Assembly: GCA_002428325.1 (NCBI GenBank)
Contig: DIVR01000031.1
Location: 1 to 8,313, forward strand
From: a bacterium UBP4_UBA6127
Lineage (GTDB): Bacteria; UBP4; UBA4092
DNA: 8,313 nucleotides
Direction: 5' to 3'
A program made the position numbers and the translations under genes. The number at the start of each line of letters is the position of its first letter. Position 1 is the first letter of the stretch. The notes under the pieces are model-generated. The model had not been told where the DNA came from. It saw nothing but the letters and a program-made list of their open reading frames with translations, and did not search any database. Of the stretch, positions 1 through 6,110 are shown piece by piece.

Positions 1-739
1 CCAGCCTCCATCCGGTCATGGCATAACTCTTGGAAAAAGTGAAGCAGGATATCGTCAGATCATAGATTTCTTTCCCGAAAGAAGCGATGCTGACATGTTT
101 TTCCCCATCATAGACCAGGTCTTCATAACACTCATCTGAGCAGACATAGATATTATTCTTAACGCAGATATCGGCCAGAGCTTTCAACTCCATCTCCGAG
201 TAAATTCCTCCGGTTGGATTGGAAGGGCTGTTAATAATCAACATTTTTGTTTCTGGAGTAATGGCTTTCTTGAAGTCTTCAGGTGTCATTTTGAAACCAT
301 TTTCTTCAAGGGTAGGGACAATCACATTGACCCCACCGGCCATTTTTACCTGTTCGGGATAACTGACCCAGTAAGGAGCCGGTAGAATGACTTCATCCCC
401 TGGATCCAACAAGGCCATCATGATATTGAAAAGAGAATGTTTTCCTCCGTTGGAAATAATAATCTGGTCAGGCGCATAGTCTAGATTATTTCGTGTTTTC
501 ATCTTTTCAGAAAGGACTTTTTTTAATTCAGGGATACCCGCCGCTGCAGTGTATTTCGTAAATCCATTCTCAATTGCCTTGATACAGGCTTTTTTGATAT
601 GGTCGGGTGTGTCAAAATCAGGTTCTCCAACACCGAAATCGATGACATCAATTCCCTGGGATTTCAGTTGTTTGGCTTTCGCTGACATGGCCAGAGTAGG
701 GGATGCTTCAATCATGGATGTTCTTTGGGCTAATTTCAT
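1..739 (-). CDS. Class I PLP-dependent aminotransferase, aspartate aminotransferase-like (partial, C-terminus beyond the window)
   Basis: A cytoplasmic pyridoxal-phosphate enzyme that moves an amino group between an amino acid (probably aspartate) and a 2-oxo acid. The 246 residues visible are about 60% of a usual ~390-400 residue protein. Family landmarks appear in order: FGVGEPDFDTP (35-45), NGGK (97-100) at the cofactor phosphate-binding turn, PYW (122-124), NPTG (174-177) with the cofactor-ring Asn, SDECYEDLVYDG (201-212) with the Asp that contacts the pyridine nitrogen, and FSKSYAMTGWR (235-245) with Lys237 as the Schiff-base lysine. I chose the ATG at 739 because GGGAG lies 8 nt upstream. 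An in-frame ATG at 754 would put that site inside the gene. The gene has its own promoter upstream. Motifs fit the I-gamma aspartate aminotransferases, but related transaminases of this fold cannot be excluded. Substrate assignment is inference. Confidence 0.94.
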   Translation of the reverse strand, partial: MKLAQRTSMIEASPTLAMSAKAKQLKSQGIDVIDFGVGEPDFDTPDHIKKACIKAIENGFTKYTAAAGIPELKKVLSEKMKTRNNLDYAPDQIIISNGGKHSLFNIMMALLDPGDEVILPAPYWVSYPEQVKMAGGVNVIVPTLEENGFKMTPEDFKKAITPETKMLIINSPSNPTGGIYSEMELKALADICVKNNIYVCSDECYEDLVYDGEKHVSIASFGKEIYDLTISCFTFSKSYAMTGWRL

Positions 740-792
740 TGTAGGGTCTCCCATTTAGTGTGGAATCTGGTAATGTAAATAGTTAACTCAAT

Positions 793-821
793 ATTATATC
801 GATATTATCGATTTCTTTCTA
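793..821 (-). promoter_or_regulatory. Promoter with dyad operator for the aminotransferase gene
   Basis: On the minus strand a perfect TATAAT (798-793) is preceded at 17 bp by TAGAAA (821-816), a 4/6 match to the -35 consensus. A perfect inverted repeat, ATCGATA-T-TATCGAT (798-812), fills most of the spacer. That is a classical place for a repressor to block RNA polymerase. The regulator is unknown and the dyad is very AT-rich, so part of the symmetry could be chance. Confidence 0.5.
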
Positions 822-886
822 TTCAGGTTCAAAGAAATGAACCCGGGCATCCAGGATATTCTTTCTGGAAAGAGTAATTGATTTTC

Positions 887-1723
887 TCAAGACTTGGTTT
901 TGAAGAGTTTTCTCCAGGGAGCCGGCTGGGAGACCGCAAACCCCAACCGTTCATTTTCCTCTTTCAGATGGATCTTGAAGTAAATATTATTCCCTAAAAG
1001 CAGTCTCCCATTGCAATTTCTGGTTTCAACCACTTTTTGAAGGCTCTGTAAAGAGTATTCGAAAGGTGTTCCTGTCAGGGGGGTAAACTTTAATTTTCCA
1101 AGATCATATTGAAGGATTCCGGGCAGCTGAATCATCCCCCTGACCAGAATAACCTCAGATTCCAGCTCGGTTGATCTCTTTAATTCTTTTCTCTTGTTAT
1201 CCAGTTTACTTCCGATTTTCAAGTGCAAGAAATATAATATCGTTGCCATTAGAATGGGTATGAATTGAAGCCCTCCCAGAAGCCATCCTGAGGATAGTTT
1301 TTTAAAGTAAAAAAACAGAAGAACTCCAATTACCAGAATCTCCCATAGTATCATCACCATCAAGGCATATCGGATCCTGTTCTCCTGTTTCCATGGAAAG
1401 GCAAATACTCCCCAAAAGTCATCTTTCCCGGGTCCTCCCCAGTTGAAATGTCTCATGTCCTCTGCTAAGGATGCTTTTCCCGGCTGTGATTGGGGTCCCA
1501 TCAGGTCATGAAGGATTTCCTCTTTCCCAAAATGTTCCCGGACCAGAATCAGTATATCTTCTTCCTGTATCGGGGTTTCCCTGGTTATGTAATCCATTGC
1601 TTTATCTTCCAGATGGCTTAGCAGTTCTAAATGCTGGTCATGGGTATATCCATTTACTTTTGCAATTCTTGCCGCTAGCTGTGTCAATTCAGATTGAAGG
1701 GATGTGGTTATTTTATCTTGCAT
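887..1723 (-). CDS. PadR-associated two-TM membrane protein (HAAS-like N-terminus, GRAM/PH-like C-terminus)
   Basis: Membrane protein of 278 residues encoded directly after a PadR repressor. Its ATG sits inside the last codons of padR (11-nt overlap), with GGAGG 6 nt upstream, so the two genes are translationally coupled. Residues 1-75 are hydrophilic and helical (LLSHLEDKAMDY, VREHFGKEEIL), like the HAAS-type helical domains often found next to PadR regulators. Two membrane segments follow, about 118-140 and 147-168. Residues ~190-265 run as alternating short strands (ILVRGMIQLPG, GKLKFTPL, GNNIYFKIHL) and look like a GRAM/PH-like beta domain facing the cytoplasm. By analogy with other PadR-membrane protein pairs it probably senses or adjusts envelope state, but no enzymatic motif is visible. 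The reading frame is secure, the domain assignments are by eye, and the function is unknown. Confidence 0.8.
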   Translation of the reverse strand: MQDKITTSLQSELTQLAARIAKVNGYTHDQHLELLSHLEDKAMDYITRETPIQEEDILILVREHFGKEEILHDLMGPQSQPGKASLAEDMRHFNWGGPGKDDFWGVFAFPWKQENRIRYALMVMILWEILVIGVLLFFYFKKLSSGWLLGGLQFIPILMATILYFLHLKIGSKLDNKRKELKRSTELESEVILVRGMIQLPGILQYDLGKLKFTPLTGTPFEYSLQSLQKVVETRNCNGRLLLGNNIYFKIHLKEENERLGFAVSQPAPWRKLFKTKS

Positions 1724-2051
1724 GGGATACCTCCATGATTCGGTTGATAACCCCTGTAAATTCTTTCCATTGTTTAACTTTTGACTCTAAGGTTTCTTTT
1801 CCTTCTGGGGTGATGTAATAATACTTTCTCTTCCTGCCATTTTCTGCAGTTTCCCATTGGGAACGTATCCATCCTTCTTCTTCCAGTTTATGCAACAAGG
1901 GATAGACTGTTCCTTCTTGCCATTGAAAAATCGTTTCTGCTTCCTGATTGATTCGTTTTACTATCTGGTATCCATAATCAGGGGACTTTGCCAATACTCC
2001 CAATATCAGTAAGGATGTCGAGGCTCCCACCAGTTCTTTCTCTTGGGTCAT
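1713..2051 (-). CDS. PadR family transcriptional regulator
   Basis: A 112-residue winged-helix DNA-binding repressor, the usual length of the short (subfamily 2) PadR proteins, which act as dimers. Typical sequence features in order: LLILGVLAKSPDYGYQIVKRI (14-34, first helices), an acidic linker, FQWQEGTVYPLLHKLEEEGWI (42-62, helix-turn-helix with the YPLLHKLE recognition-helix signature), and RKRKYYYITPEGKETLE (73-89, the beta wing). GAGG lies 9 nt before the ATG. The gene overlaps the downstream membrane protein gene, so repressor and partner are made together. The promoter region carries two similar dyads that cover the -10/-35 spacer and the start point, which suggests that the protein represses its own operon. 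The inducing signal is unknown; in characterised relatives it is phenolic acids, drugs or envelope stress. Confidence 0.93.
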   Translation of the reverse strand: MTQEKELVGASTSLLILGVLAKSPDYGYQIVKRINQEAETIFQWQEGTVYPLLHKLEEEGWIRSQWETAENGRKRKYYYITPEGKETLESKVKQWKEFTGVINRIMEVSHAR

Positions 2052-2073
2052 ATTTTTGTTCCTCTTTACTGAA

Positions 2074-2121
2074 TACTTTGAACTTCAAGGTAAATATACC
2101 ATGGACTTCAAGGTATTGCAA
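2074..2121 (-). promoter_or_regulatory. padR promoter with two operator dyads
   Basis: On the minus strand TTGCAA (2121-2116) and TATATT (2098-2093) are 17 bp apart, placing the start near 2086. Two similar dyads centred on C lie 23 bp apart. The first, at 2074-2092, has arms TACTTTGAA and TTCAAGGTA (8/9 symmetric) and covers the start point. The second, at 2098-2114, has arms ACCATGGA and TTCAAGGT (6/8) and fills the -35/-10 spacer. Both share the 11-bp word ACTTCAAGGTA. This geometry suggests cooperative autorepression by the PadR protein. Confidence 0.6.
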
Positions 2122-2174
2122 GGAGAGGAAAATGAAAAAGAGGGGGATTCGTAGGGGGAAAGGTAGAAATGAAT

Positions 2175-2212
2175 GAAAATAAAAAAGCGGGAAGAGATTT
2201 CTCTCTTCCCGC
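2175..2212 (-). terminator. Intrinsic terminator of the cold-shock gene
   Basis: Perfect 11-bp stem (2187-2197 with 2202-2212, arms GCGGGAAGAGA and TCTCTTCCCGC) with a 4-nt loop. On the minus strand it is followed by TTTTTTATTTT. It lies 25 nt past the csp stop codon. No T-run follows on the plus strand, so it acts in one direction. Confidence 0.93.
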
Positions 2213-2237
2213 TCGGGTGTGTCAAAGATGATCTAAA

Positions 2238-2441
2238 TTATCTGACCACTACGACATCCAGGGCCTGCGGACCTTTAGGTCCACTGCCGACGCGATATTC
2301 GACAGTATCCCCTTCATTGAGAGACTTATAGCCTTCTCCCTGAATGGCGGTGTGATGAACAAATAAATCCGTTCCTTCTTCACCAGCAATAAAGCCATAC
2401 CCTTTTTGGTTATTAAACCACTTTACGGTACCTCTTGCCAT
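2238..2441 (-). CDS. csp: Cold-shock domain protein (CspA family)
   Basis: A 67-residue single-domain nucleic-acid-binding protein (five-stranded OB fold), the usual Csp size, that melts or chaperones RNA structure. It has the family start RGTVKWFN, the RNP1 motif KGYGFI, the RNP2 motif LFVHHTAI, and the closing GPQALDVVV. The reading frame extends 7 codons further upstream, but I place the start at the ATG at 2441. AAGGAG lies 9 nt before it, and MARGTVKWFN is the conserved family N-terminus. The gene stands alone with its own promoter, a long leader containing a hairpin-plus-U-tract, and a strong terminator. The long leader fits the RNA-level control known for csp genes. Whether this copy is cold-induced or constitutive cannot be told from the sequence. 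Confidence 0.97.
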   Translation of the reverse strand: MARGTVKWFNNQKGYGFIAGEEGTDLFVHHTAIQGEGYKSLNEGDTVEYRVGSGPKGPQALDVVVVR

Positions 2442-2506
2442 GCGAGCATTCTCCTTCTTCATAAACTTTTAGAGTTAGACTCGACCTTCTATCCTTCGAA
2501 CGGACA

Positions 2507-2546
2507 TAAAAAATCCGCAAGGTGTTTTCGCATACTCACCTTACGG
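2507..2546 (-). terminator. Terminator-like attenuator in the csp leader
   Basis: In the leader RNA a 10-bp stem (arms CCGTAAGGTG at 2546-2537 and CACCTTGCGG at 2524-2515, with one G-U pair and a 12-nt loop) is followed by A and six U residues (2513-2508). This has the form of an intrinsic terminator. It lies about 45 nt after the predicted start and about 65 nt before the csp start codon, so it would act on csp itself. Confidence 0.7.
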
Positions 2547-2595
2547 TTTATTCTGCTAAAATTCGCCTTGAAACTTCTTTATGACTCTATTAACA

Positions 2596-2624
2596 AATAT
2601 AACAGGTCTATATTCTAAATGCAA
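2596..2624 (-). promoter_or_regulatory. csp promoter
   Basis: On the minus strand TTGCAT (2624-2619) and TATATT (2601-2596) are separated by 17 bp. Transcription would start near 2589, giving a leader of about 150 nt before the chosen ATG, as expected for a cold-shock gene. Confidence 0.7.
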
Positions 2625-2682
2625 CTGTTATTCTAATATATTTTTATATGGGGTCCTGGCGGATAATATACACATGAGTTAA

Positions 2683-2713
2683 TTGACATCTGAAATGGAT
2701 TAAATCATACTAT
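2683..2713 (+). promoter_or_regulatory. Candidate promoter of the GNPH-repeat protein gene
   Basis: A perfect TTGACA (2683-2688) is followed after 19 bp by TACTAT (2708-2713). The spacing is longer than ideal, so the -10 call is tentative. It is divergent from the csp promoter about 60 bp away. Confidence 0.4.
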
Positions 2714-2751
2714 AAACAATAGGTATAACTTCATTTAGCGAGGTATCAATC

Positions 2752-3312
2752 ATGGTAAATTACAAGCTTTTAAAATATGGAATATTGACCCTCTCCATAT
2801 TAGCATTGTCTTTCAGTTTTGGCATAGCCAAGCCCAAAGCTAAAAAAACAACGGGGTCTTCAGTTCCGGTTCAGGGAATACAAACTCAACCAGAGAATGT
2901 CCCTGGAACTCCTTCCCCTAAGGCTCTCTCGAGAGATACTACTCAGAAAGGGAGAGGTAATCCTCATCTGGAAGGCGAGCCAGGTAATCCCCATCAGGCC
3001 GGCATGACCGGAGATCCCCATCAGCAGGAAGGCCCCGGTAAAGGTAAGGGGAATCCCCATGTGGAAGGGACGACAGGCAATCCTCATCAGGCAGGTATGA
3101 CTGGAGATCCCCATCAGCAGGTTTCTAAAAAGAAGGTTCAAAGTAAGAAAACCAAGAAAACCCAGACCCAGTCTGTGCAGACAACTGGTGGCGTCCAATT
3201 TCATAAGCCAGCAACCTTGGGTAATCAACCTTCGGGAATCCCGGGTTCTCAATCTTCACCCAATCAGGTGGAACCTTCTAATAGCAAGAAATTTCGAACC
3301 CCTAAAAAATAG
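2752..3312 (+). CDS. Small secreted basic protein with GNPH/GDPH repeats, function unknown
   Basis: I do not recognise this 186-residue protein as any family. GAGG lies 8 nt before the ATG. Residues 1-26 form a signal peptide: two lysines, a hydrophobic run ILTLSILALSFSFG, and an AXX-type end before KPKAKK. The rest is low-complexity and rich in Gly, Pro, Gln, Lys and Thr. Two 24-residue units (69-92 and 100-123) each hold three tripeptide-His motifs, GNPH, GNPH and GDPH. Their histidines fall exactly 9 residues apart (72, 81, 90 and 103, 112, 121). A lysine-rich stretch (125-136) and a Pro/Ser/Asn tail follow. No cysteine and no catalytic motif is visible. Evenly spaced histidines could bind metal ions, while the basic segments could contact acidic cell-wall polymer, DNA or a partner; both are guesses. 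The gene is monocistronic, with its own terminator. Confidence 0.78.
   Translation: MVNYKLLKYGILTLSILALSFSFGIAKPKAKKTTGSSVPVQGIQTQPENVPGTPSPKALSRDTTQKGRGNPHLEGEPGNPHQAGMTGDPHQQEGPGKGKGNPHVEGTTGNPHQAGMTGDPHQQVSKKKVQSKKTKKTQTQSVQTTGGVQFHKPATLGNQPSGIPGSQSSPNQVEPSNSKKFRTPKK
2956..3120 (+). repeat. Two-copy 72-bp in-frame repeat (24 residues each)
   Basis: Unit 1 is 2956-3027 and unit 2 is 3049-3120, a 93-bp period with a 21-bp linker. Each encodes three NPH/DPH motifs. The last 15 residues, GNPHQAGMTGDPHQQ, are identical in the two units. Their codons differ at several third positions, so the duplication is not recent and the peptide seems to be under selection. Confidence 0.85.
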
Positions 3313-3337
3313 GTAAGCTGTTTATATATTATTGAAT

Positions 3338-3378
3338 CCGGTACGAATTCCAATTAGCAATTCATACCGGTTTTTTTT
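3338..3378 (+). terminator. Intrinsic terminator of the GNPH-repeat gene
   Basis: A 12-bp stem with one C-A mismatch (3338-3349 with 3359-3370, arms starting CCGGTA and ending TACCGG) and a 9-nt loop is followed by eight T residues. It starts 25 nt after the stop codon. Confidence 0.93.
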
Positions 3379-3714
3379 ATGTTGTTATTAAAACCATTCA
3401 TGGGATACAGGTTCTACTCTAGGTAACGAGATTCATAATTGTGACCGAGGGCATCTTTACGAAAAATATATGTCGATGTTGGCAACCTGAAGAAAGCAAC
3501 TATCTTTATAACAGATATCAACCGATATGATTGATTGCTCAGAGGCAGGGTCCCTCTGTTGGATATAAGAAAGATAAAATCGCCTAAAAATTTATGGGTT
3601 TTGACAGCTGTCAAAAAATAACATACTTGGTGAATCCCTGATTTCTCTCATATTCTCTTGGGGAGTTGTAAGGTTATCCCTCCACATAAATTGAGAATGA
3701 GTTTTATTCACACC
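3379..3714. other. Intergenic region with no recognised gene
   Basis: A 336-bp stretch between two terminators that face each other, so both flanking transcripts end at its edges. I see a 6-bp hairpin (CAGAGG/CCTCTG, 3540-3558) and an 18-bp perfect palindrome at 3599-3616 (TTTTGACAG and CTGTCAAAA). A 66-codon open frame on the minus strand (3414-3614) has no ribosome binding site and no protein-like pattern, so I do not call it. Confidence 0.6.
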
Positions 3715-3715
3715 T

Positions 3716-3751
3716 AAAAAAACTGGGGGTGACAATTTCTGTCACCCCCAG
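3716..3751 (-). terminator. Strong intrinsic terminator of the nfeD-flotillin operon
   Basis: Perfect 12-bp GC-rich stem (arms CTGGGGGTGACA at 3723-3734 and TGTCACCCCCAG at 3740-3751) with a 5-nt loop. On the minus strand seven T residues follow (3722-3716). It lies about 25 nt after the flotillin stop codon. Confidence 0.95.
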
Positions 3752-3775
3752 GGGGCATCTTCATAACCATAATAC

Positions 3776-5239
3776 TTATTGTTTGCTTTCGTCCTGGATA
3801 CCGGGGATTTTTTTGATGATTTTCTGAATATCCACCCCGCTGAGGGCCTCTACAGCCGGTGGCAGTTGTGCGATGACATTAATGATATCTTTTGTCAGCT
3901 TGGAGGCTCCCTCGCTGTTTTCCCCAGCATTAATGATAACCATCCGTTCGGTCTTGGCCAGAGGTTCTGAAATGGCGCGGGCAATTTCAGGCAGCTTATC
4001 AATCAACATCTGGATGACGGCGGCCTCATTATATTGTTTCCAGGCTTCAGCCTTCTTGGTCATGGCTTCAGCTTCAGAATATCCCTGGGCCTTGATAACA
4101 TCTGCTTCAGCCAACCCGCGGGCTTTATTGGCATCCGCTTCAGCGCACCCAATCTGGCGGGTGGCTTCTGCTTGTCCGGTCGCCGTGGTCTGAAGTCGGT
4201 ATTTCTCGGCGCTTGCCAGGGTTTCAACTTTATATCGTTCTGCATCAGCCGGTTTCTCTACGGTAGCAGAAAGTTCTTTCTTCCGGCGTTCAATTTCTTT
4301 TTCCTGAACCAGGATGCTCATTTCCTTTTCTACGACCTGGACCTGAACTTCTTCCTTCTTGACCGACTGGTTGGTTTTGTATTTCTGCAGGTCATAGGCC
4401 AAATCCGCAGCAGCCGTTTTCTCATTTACGGATGCGGTATAATCAGCCACTCTCATTTCATAATCCCTTTTGGATTCAGCCACTCCGGTGTCGGCCAGGA
4501 ACTTGGCAGTCTGTCCTTCCTGGTTGGCCTGAGCGGATTTAATAATGGCATCTCTCTGGGCCTCGGCTTCACCAATCACGGCGTCTCGTTTAACCTGGGC
4601 GATGCGAGGTTTACCAAGGGCTTCAAGGTAACCGGTCTTATCTCGGATATCCCGGATGGTAAAAGAAATAATCGTCAGTCCCATATTGGCCAGGTCCGAA
4701 GAAGCAACTTCCTGTACCTTCTGGGCAAAGGCATCCCGGTTACTATAGGCTTCTTCCACGGTTAAGGTGCCTAAAATTGCTCGGAGATGTCCTTCCACTG
4801 TCTGCAGGGCAATCTGGGAGATTTCATTGATGCTTTTTCCGAGGAATTGTTCAGCGGCTGTTGATATGCTGATATCATCCCCTTTTACTTTTATCTGGGC
4901 GACGCCATCGACCAGGATGGGTACGCCTAATTTGGTATATACTTCCGGTGTATTGACATCCAAGGTGATGATTTCCAGGGACAGGATATCGGCTCTTTCA
5001 AAAATCGGCCAGACAAATGTCCCGCCGCCTTTGACGAATCGGTATCCAACCGTCTGTTTGGCGCCAGAGGCATCTTTCATGGTTCTTTTCTTTCCGGAAA
5101 TCACCAGGACCTGGTTGGGTCCGACTTTAATATACCGGCGGGAATAGGTGAGTATTCCCAGAATTATTACAATGACTACGGCAAGGGCGCTTAAGCCGAC
5201 ACCTGCAGCGCCAAATAATGTGGGTTCATTTAATGGCAT
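3776..5239 (-). CDS. floT: Flotillin (SPFH/Band 7 domain membrane scaffold)
   Basis: A 487-residue scaffold protein of functional membrane microdomains, close in size and layout to Bacillus FloT/YuaG (~509). One membrane segment (11-31) is followed by an SPFH domain (about 35-205: IKVGPNQVLVISG, GTFVWPIFERADILSLEI, GKSINEISQIALQTVEGHLRAI, MGLTIISFTIRDIRD). A long charged alpha-helical region (about 212-400) follows, rich in Glu-Ala steps (GEAEAQRDA, GQAEATRQ, CAEADANKARGLAEAD, YSEAEAM) and typical of the flotillin coiled coil. A C-terminal helical segment (405-480) probably drives oligomerisation. AGGAGG lies 13 nt before the ATG, a rather wide gap, but no alternative in-frame start is better placed. 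It is downstream of an NfeD-like gene, the partnership known from YuaF-YuaG, and is followed by a strong terminator. No separate promoter is clear in the 222-bp gap, so expression from the nfeD promoter is likely. Confidence 0.95.
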   Translation of the reverse strand: MPLNEPTLFGAAGVGLSALAVVIVIILGILTYSRRYIKVGPNQVLVISGKKRTMKDASGAKQTVGYRFVKGGGTFVWPIFERADILSLEIITLDVNTPEVYTKLGVPILVDGVAQIKVKGDDISISTAAEQFLGKSINEISQIALQTVEGHLRAILGTLTVEEAYSNRDAFAQKVQEVASSDLANMGLTIISFTIRDIRDKTGYLEALGKPRIAQVKRDAVIGEAEAQRDAIIKSAQANQEGQTAKFLADTGVAESKRDYEMRVADYTASVNEKTAAADLAYDLQKYKTNQSVKKEEVQVQVVEKEMSILVQEKEIERRKKELSATVEKPADAERYKVETLASAEKYRLQTTATGQAEATRQIGCAEADANKARGLAEADVIKAQGYSEAEAMTKKAEAWKQYNEAAVIQMLIDKLPEIARAISEPLAKTERMVIINAGENSEGASKLTKDIINVIAQLPPAVEALSGVDIQKIIKKIPGIQDESKQ

Positions 5240-5461
5240 GATTTTTAAATATCCTCCTGATTTTGATAGTAAAGTGTCTGTTACTGGTTTCTTCTCTGGG
5301 AAGACTCTTGAACATTTCCCGGAAGAATTAGGAATGCTGTGTTTTACCTGGAGTCATGGAGTGTATCTTTCATCTTAGGCCTGCTTCCATCGGAAGGACC
5401 CATGGTTTTAATCATCTGTATGAGATAAGCATTCTCTCCCAATCCAGGTTTACTCTTCTGA

Positions 5462-6034
5462 TTAAGGTTTATCCGTTAAATCCATTTCCTCGACAATCAA
5501 TGTGGAGCCAACGACTTGTTTGATTTGAACTGCTTTGTTCCGGGAGATGGCTTTTCCATCTGCGGATTGGGCAGGGGCTGTATATCGGCTGCCTCTCATT
5601 ATATAGGCTACTTCTCCCAATCCATTGGAAGCAATCGGGGTGATCACTTCACCGATAATCCCTTGCATGTCTGCTACGTGGGCTTCTGAAGTGCTTTGGG
5701 TGACTTTGAATATGTGATAGAAAATGTAGAAAACACAGGTTCCAATCACTATTCCGCAGCATAATGCGGCGAATACATTCAAGAATCCGGAAATTCGGAA
5801 GGCATAATATGAGATAAGTCCACCGGCTCCGAAGGCTGCTATGAAACTGGATATGACAATCGGGCTGAATGGTGAAAAAGAGACTTCTCCATTGGATAGT
5901 TCATGTCCCATGTCATGTCCAGTTGCTTCGACTCCGCCGGTTTCGCCTCCATGCCCCCCTAGTAATGCGCTGATGATGGCATAGGATAATCCGAATACCA
6001 GGCAGAATAAGTAAATCAACACTAAGGTTGCCAT
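5462..6034 (-). CDS. NfeD-like membrane protein (YuaF-type flotillin partner)
   Basis: Membrane protein of 190 residues with three predicted membrane segments (about 3-25, 57-78 and 83-109) and a C-terminal OB-fold-like domain (122-183: GIIGEVITPI, GLGEVAYIMRGSRYTAPA, KAVQIKQVVGSTLIVEE). This is the layout of short NfeD proteins that lack the N-terminal protease domain and work beside flotillins. The loop between segments 1 and 2 (27-50) is Gly/His-rich with four histidines (GGHGGE, TGHDMGHE). Placement upstream of a flotillin on the same strand matches the conserved NfeD-flotillin pair, proposed to keep membrane microdomains or fluidity in order. AGGAGGTG lies 8 nt before the ATG, a near-ideal site, and a clear promoter sits about 50 bp upstream. 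Function is inferred from context and fold. Confidence 0.87.
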   Translation of the reverse strand: MATLVLIYLFCLVFGLSYAIISALLGGHGGETGGVEATGHDMGHELSNGEVSFSPFSPIVISSFIAAFGAGGLISYYAFRISGFLNVFAALCCGIVIGTCVFYIFYHIFKVTQSTSEAHVADMQGIIGEVITPIASNGLGEVAYIMRGSRYTAPAQSADGKAISRNKAVQIKQVVGSTLIVEEMDLTDKP

Positions 6035-6081
6035 TTGTCAGGCACCTCCTATCTATTGTTGATTCAAGCTTTTCAGGGGTT

Positions 6082-6110
6082 ATATTATCTTGATTTGGAA
6101 TTGGGTGCAA
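6082..6110 (-). promoter_or_regulatory. Promoter of the nfeD-flotillin operon
   Basis: On the minus strand TTGCAC (6110-6105) and TAATAT (6087-6082) are 17 bp apart. The predicted start near 6076 leaves a leader of about 40 nt. This is a housekeeping-type promoter, whereas the B. subtilis yuaF operon is known to be under an envelope-stress sigma factor. Confidence 0.72.

Noticed and set aside
740..886. Terminator between the HAAS-type gene and the aminotransferase gene
   Set aside because: Only a weak hairpin (CTTTC/GAAAG near 861-873) and no following U-run on the minus strand, so read-through is possible.
2132..2176. 14-codon plus-strand frame after AGGAGAGG
   Set aside because: Very short, lysine/arginine-rich and running into the csp terminator. 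The purine-rich site is probably just the sequence upstream of the padR promoter.
3414..3614. 66-codon minus-strand frame between two terminators
   Set aside because: No ribosome binding site or promoter, no domain-like pattern, and it lies downstream of the flotillin terminator.
4034..4765. Long open frame (243 codons) on the plus strand opposite the flotillin gene
   Set aside because: It is a shadow of the flotillin coding strand. The Glu/Ala-rich coiled coil leaves few stops on the other strand, and the peptide is Phe-rich with no family motif.
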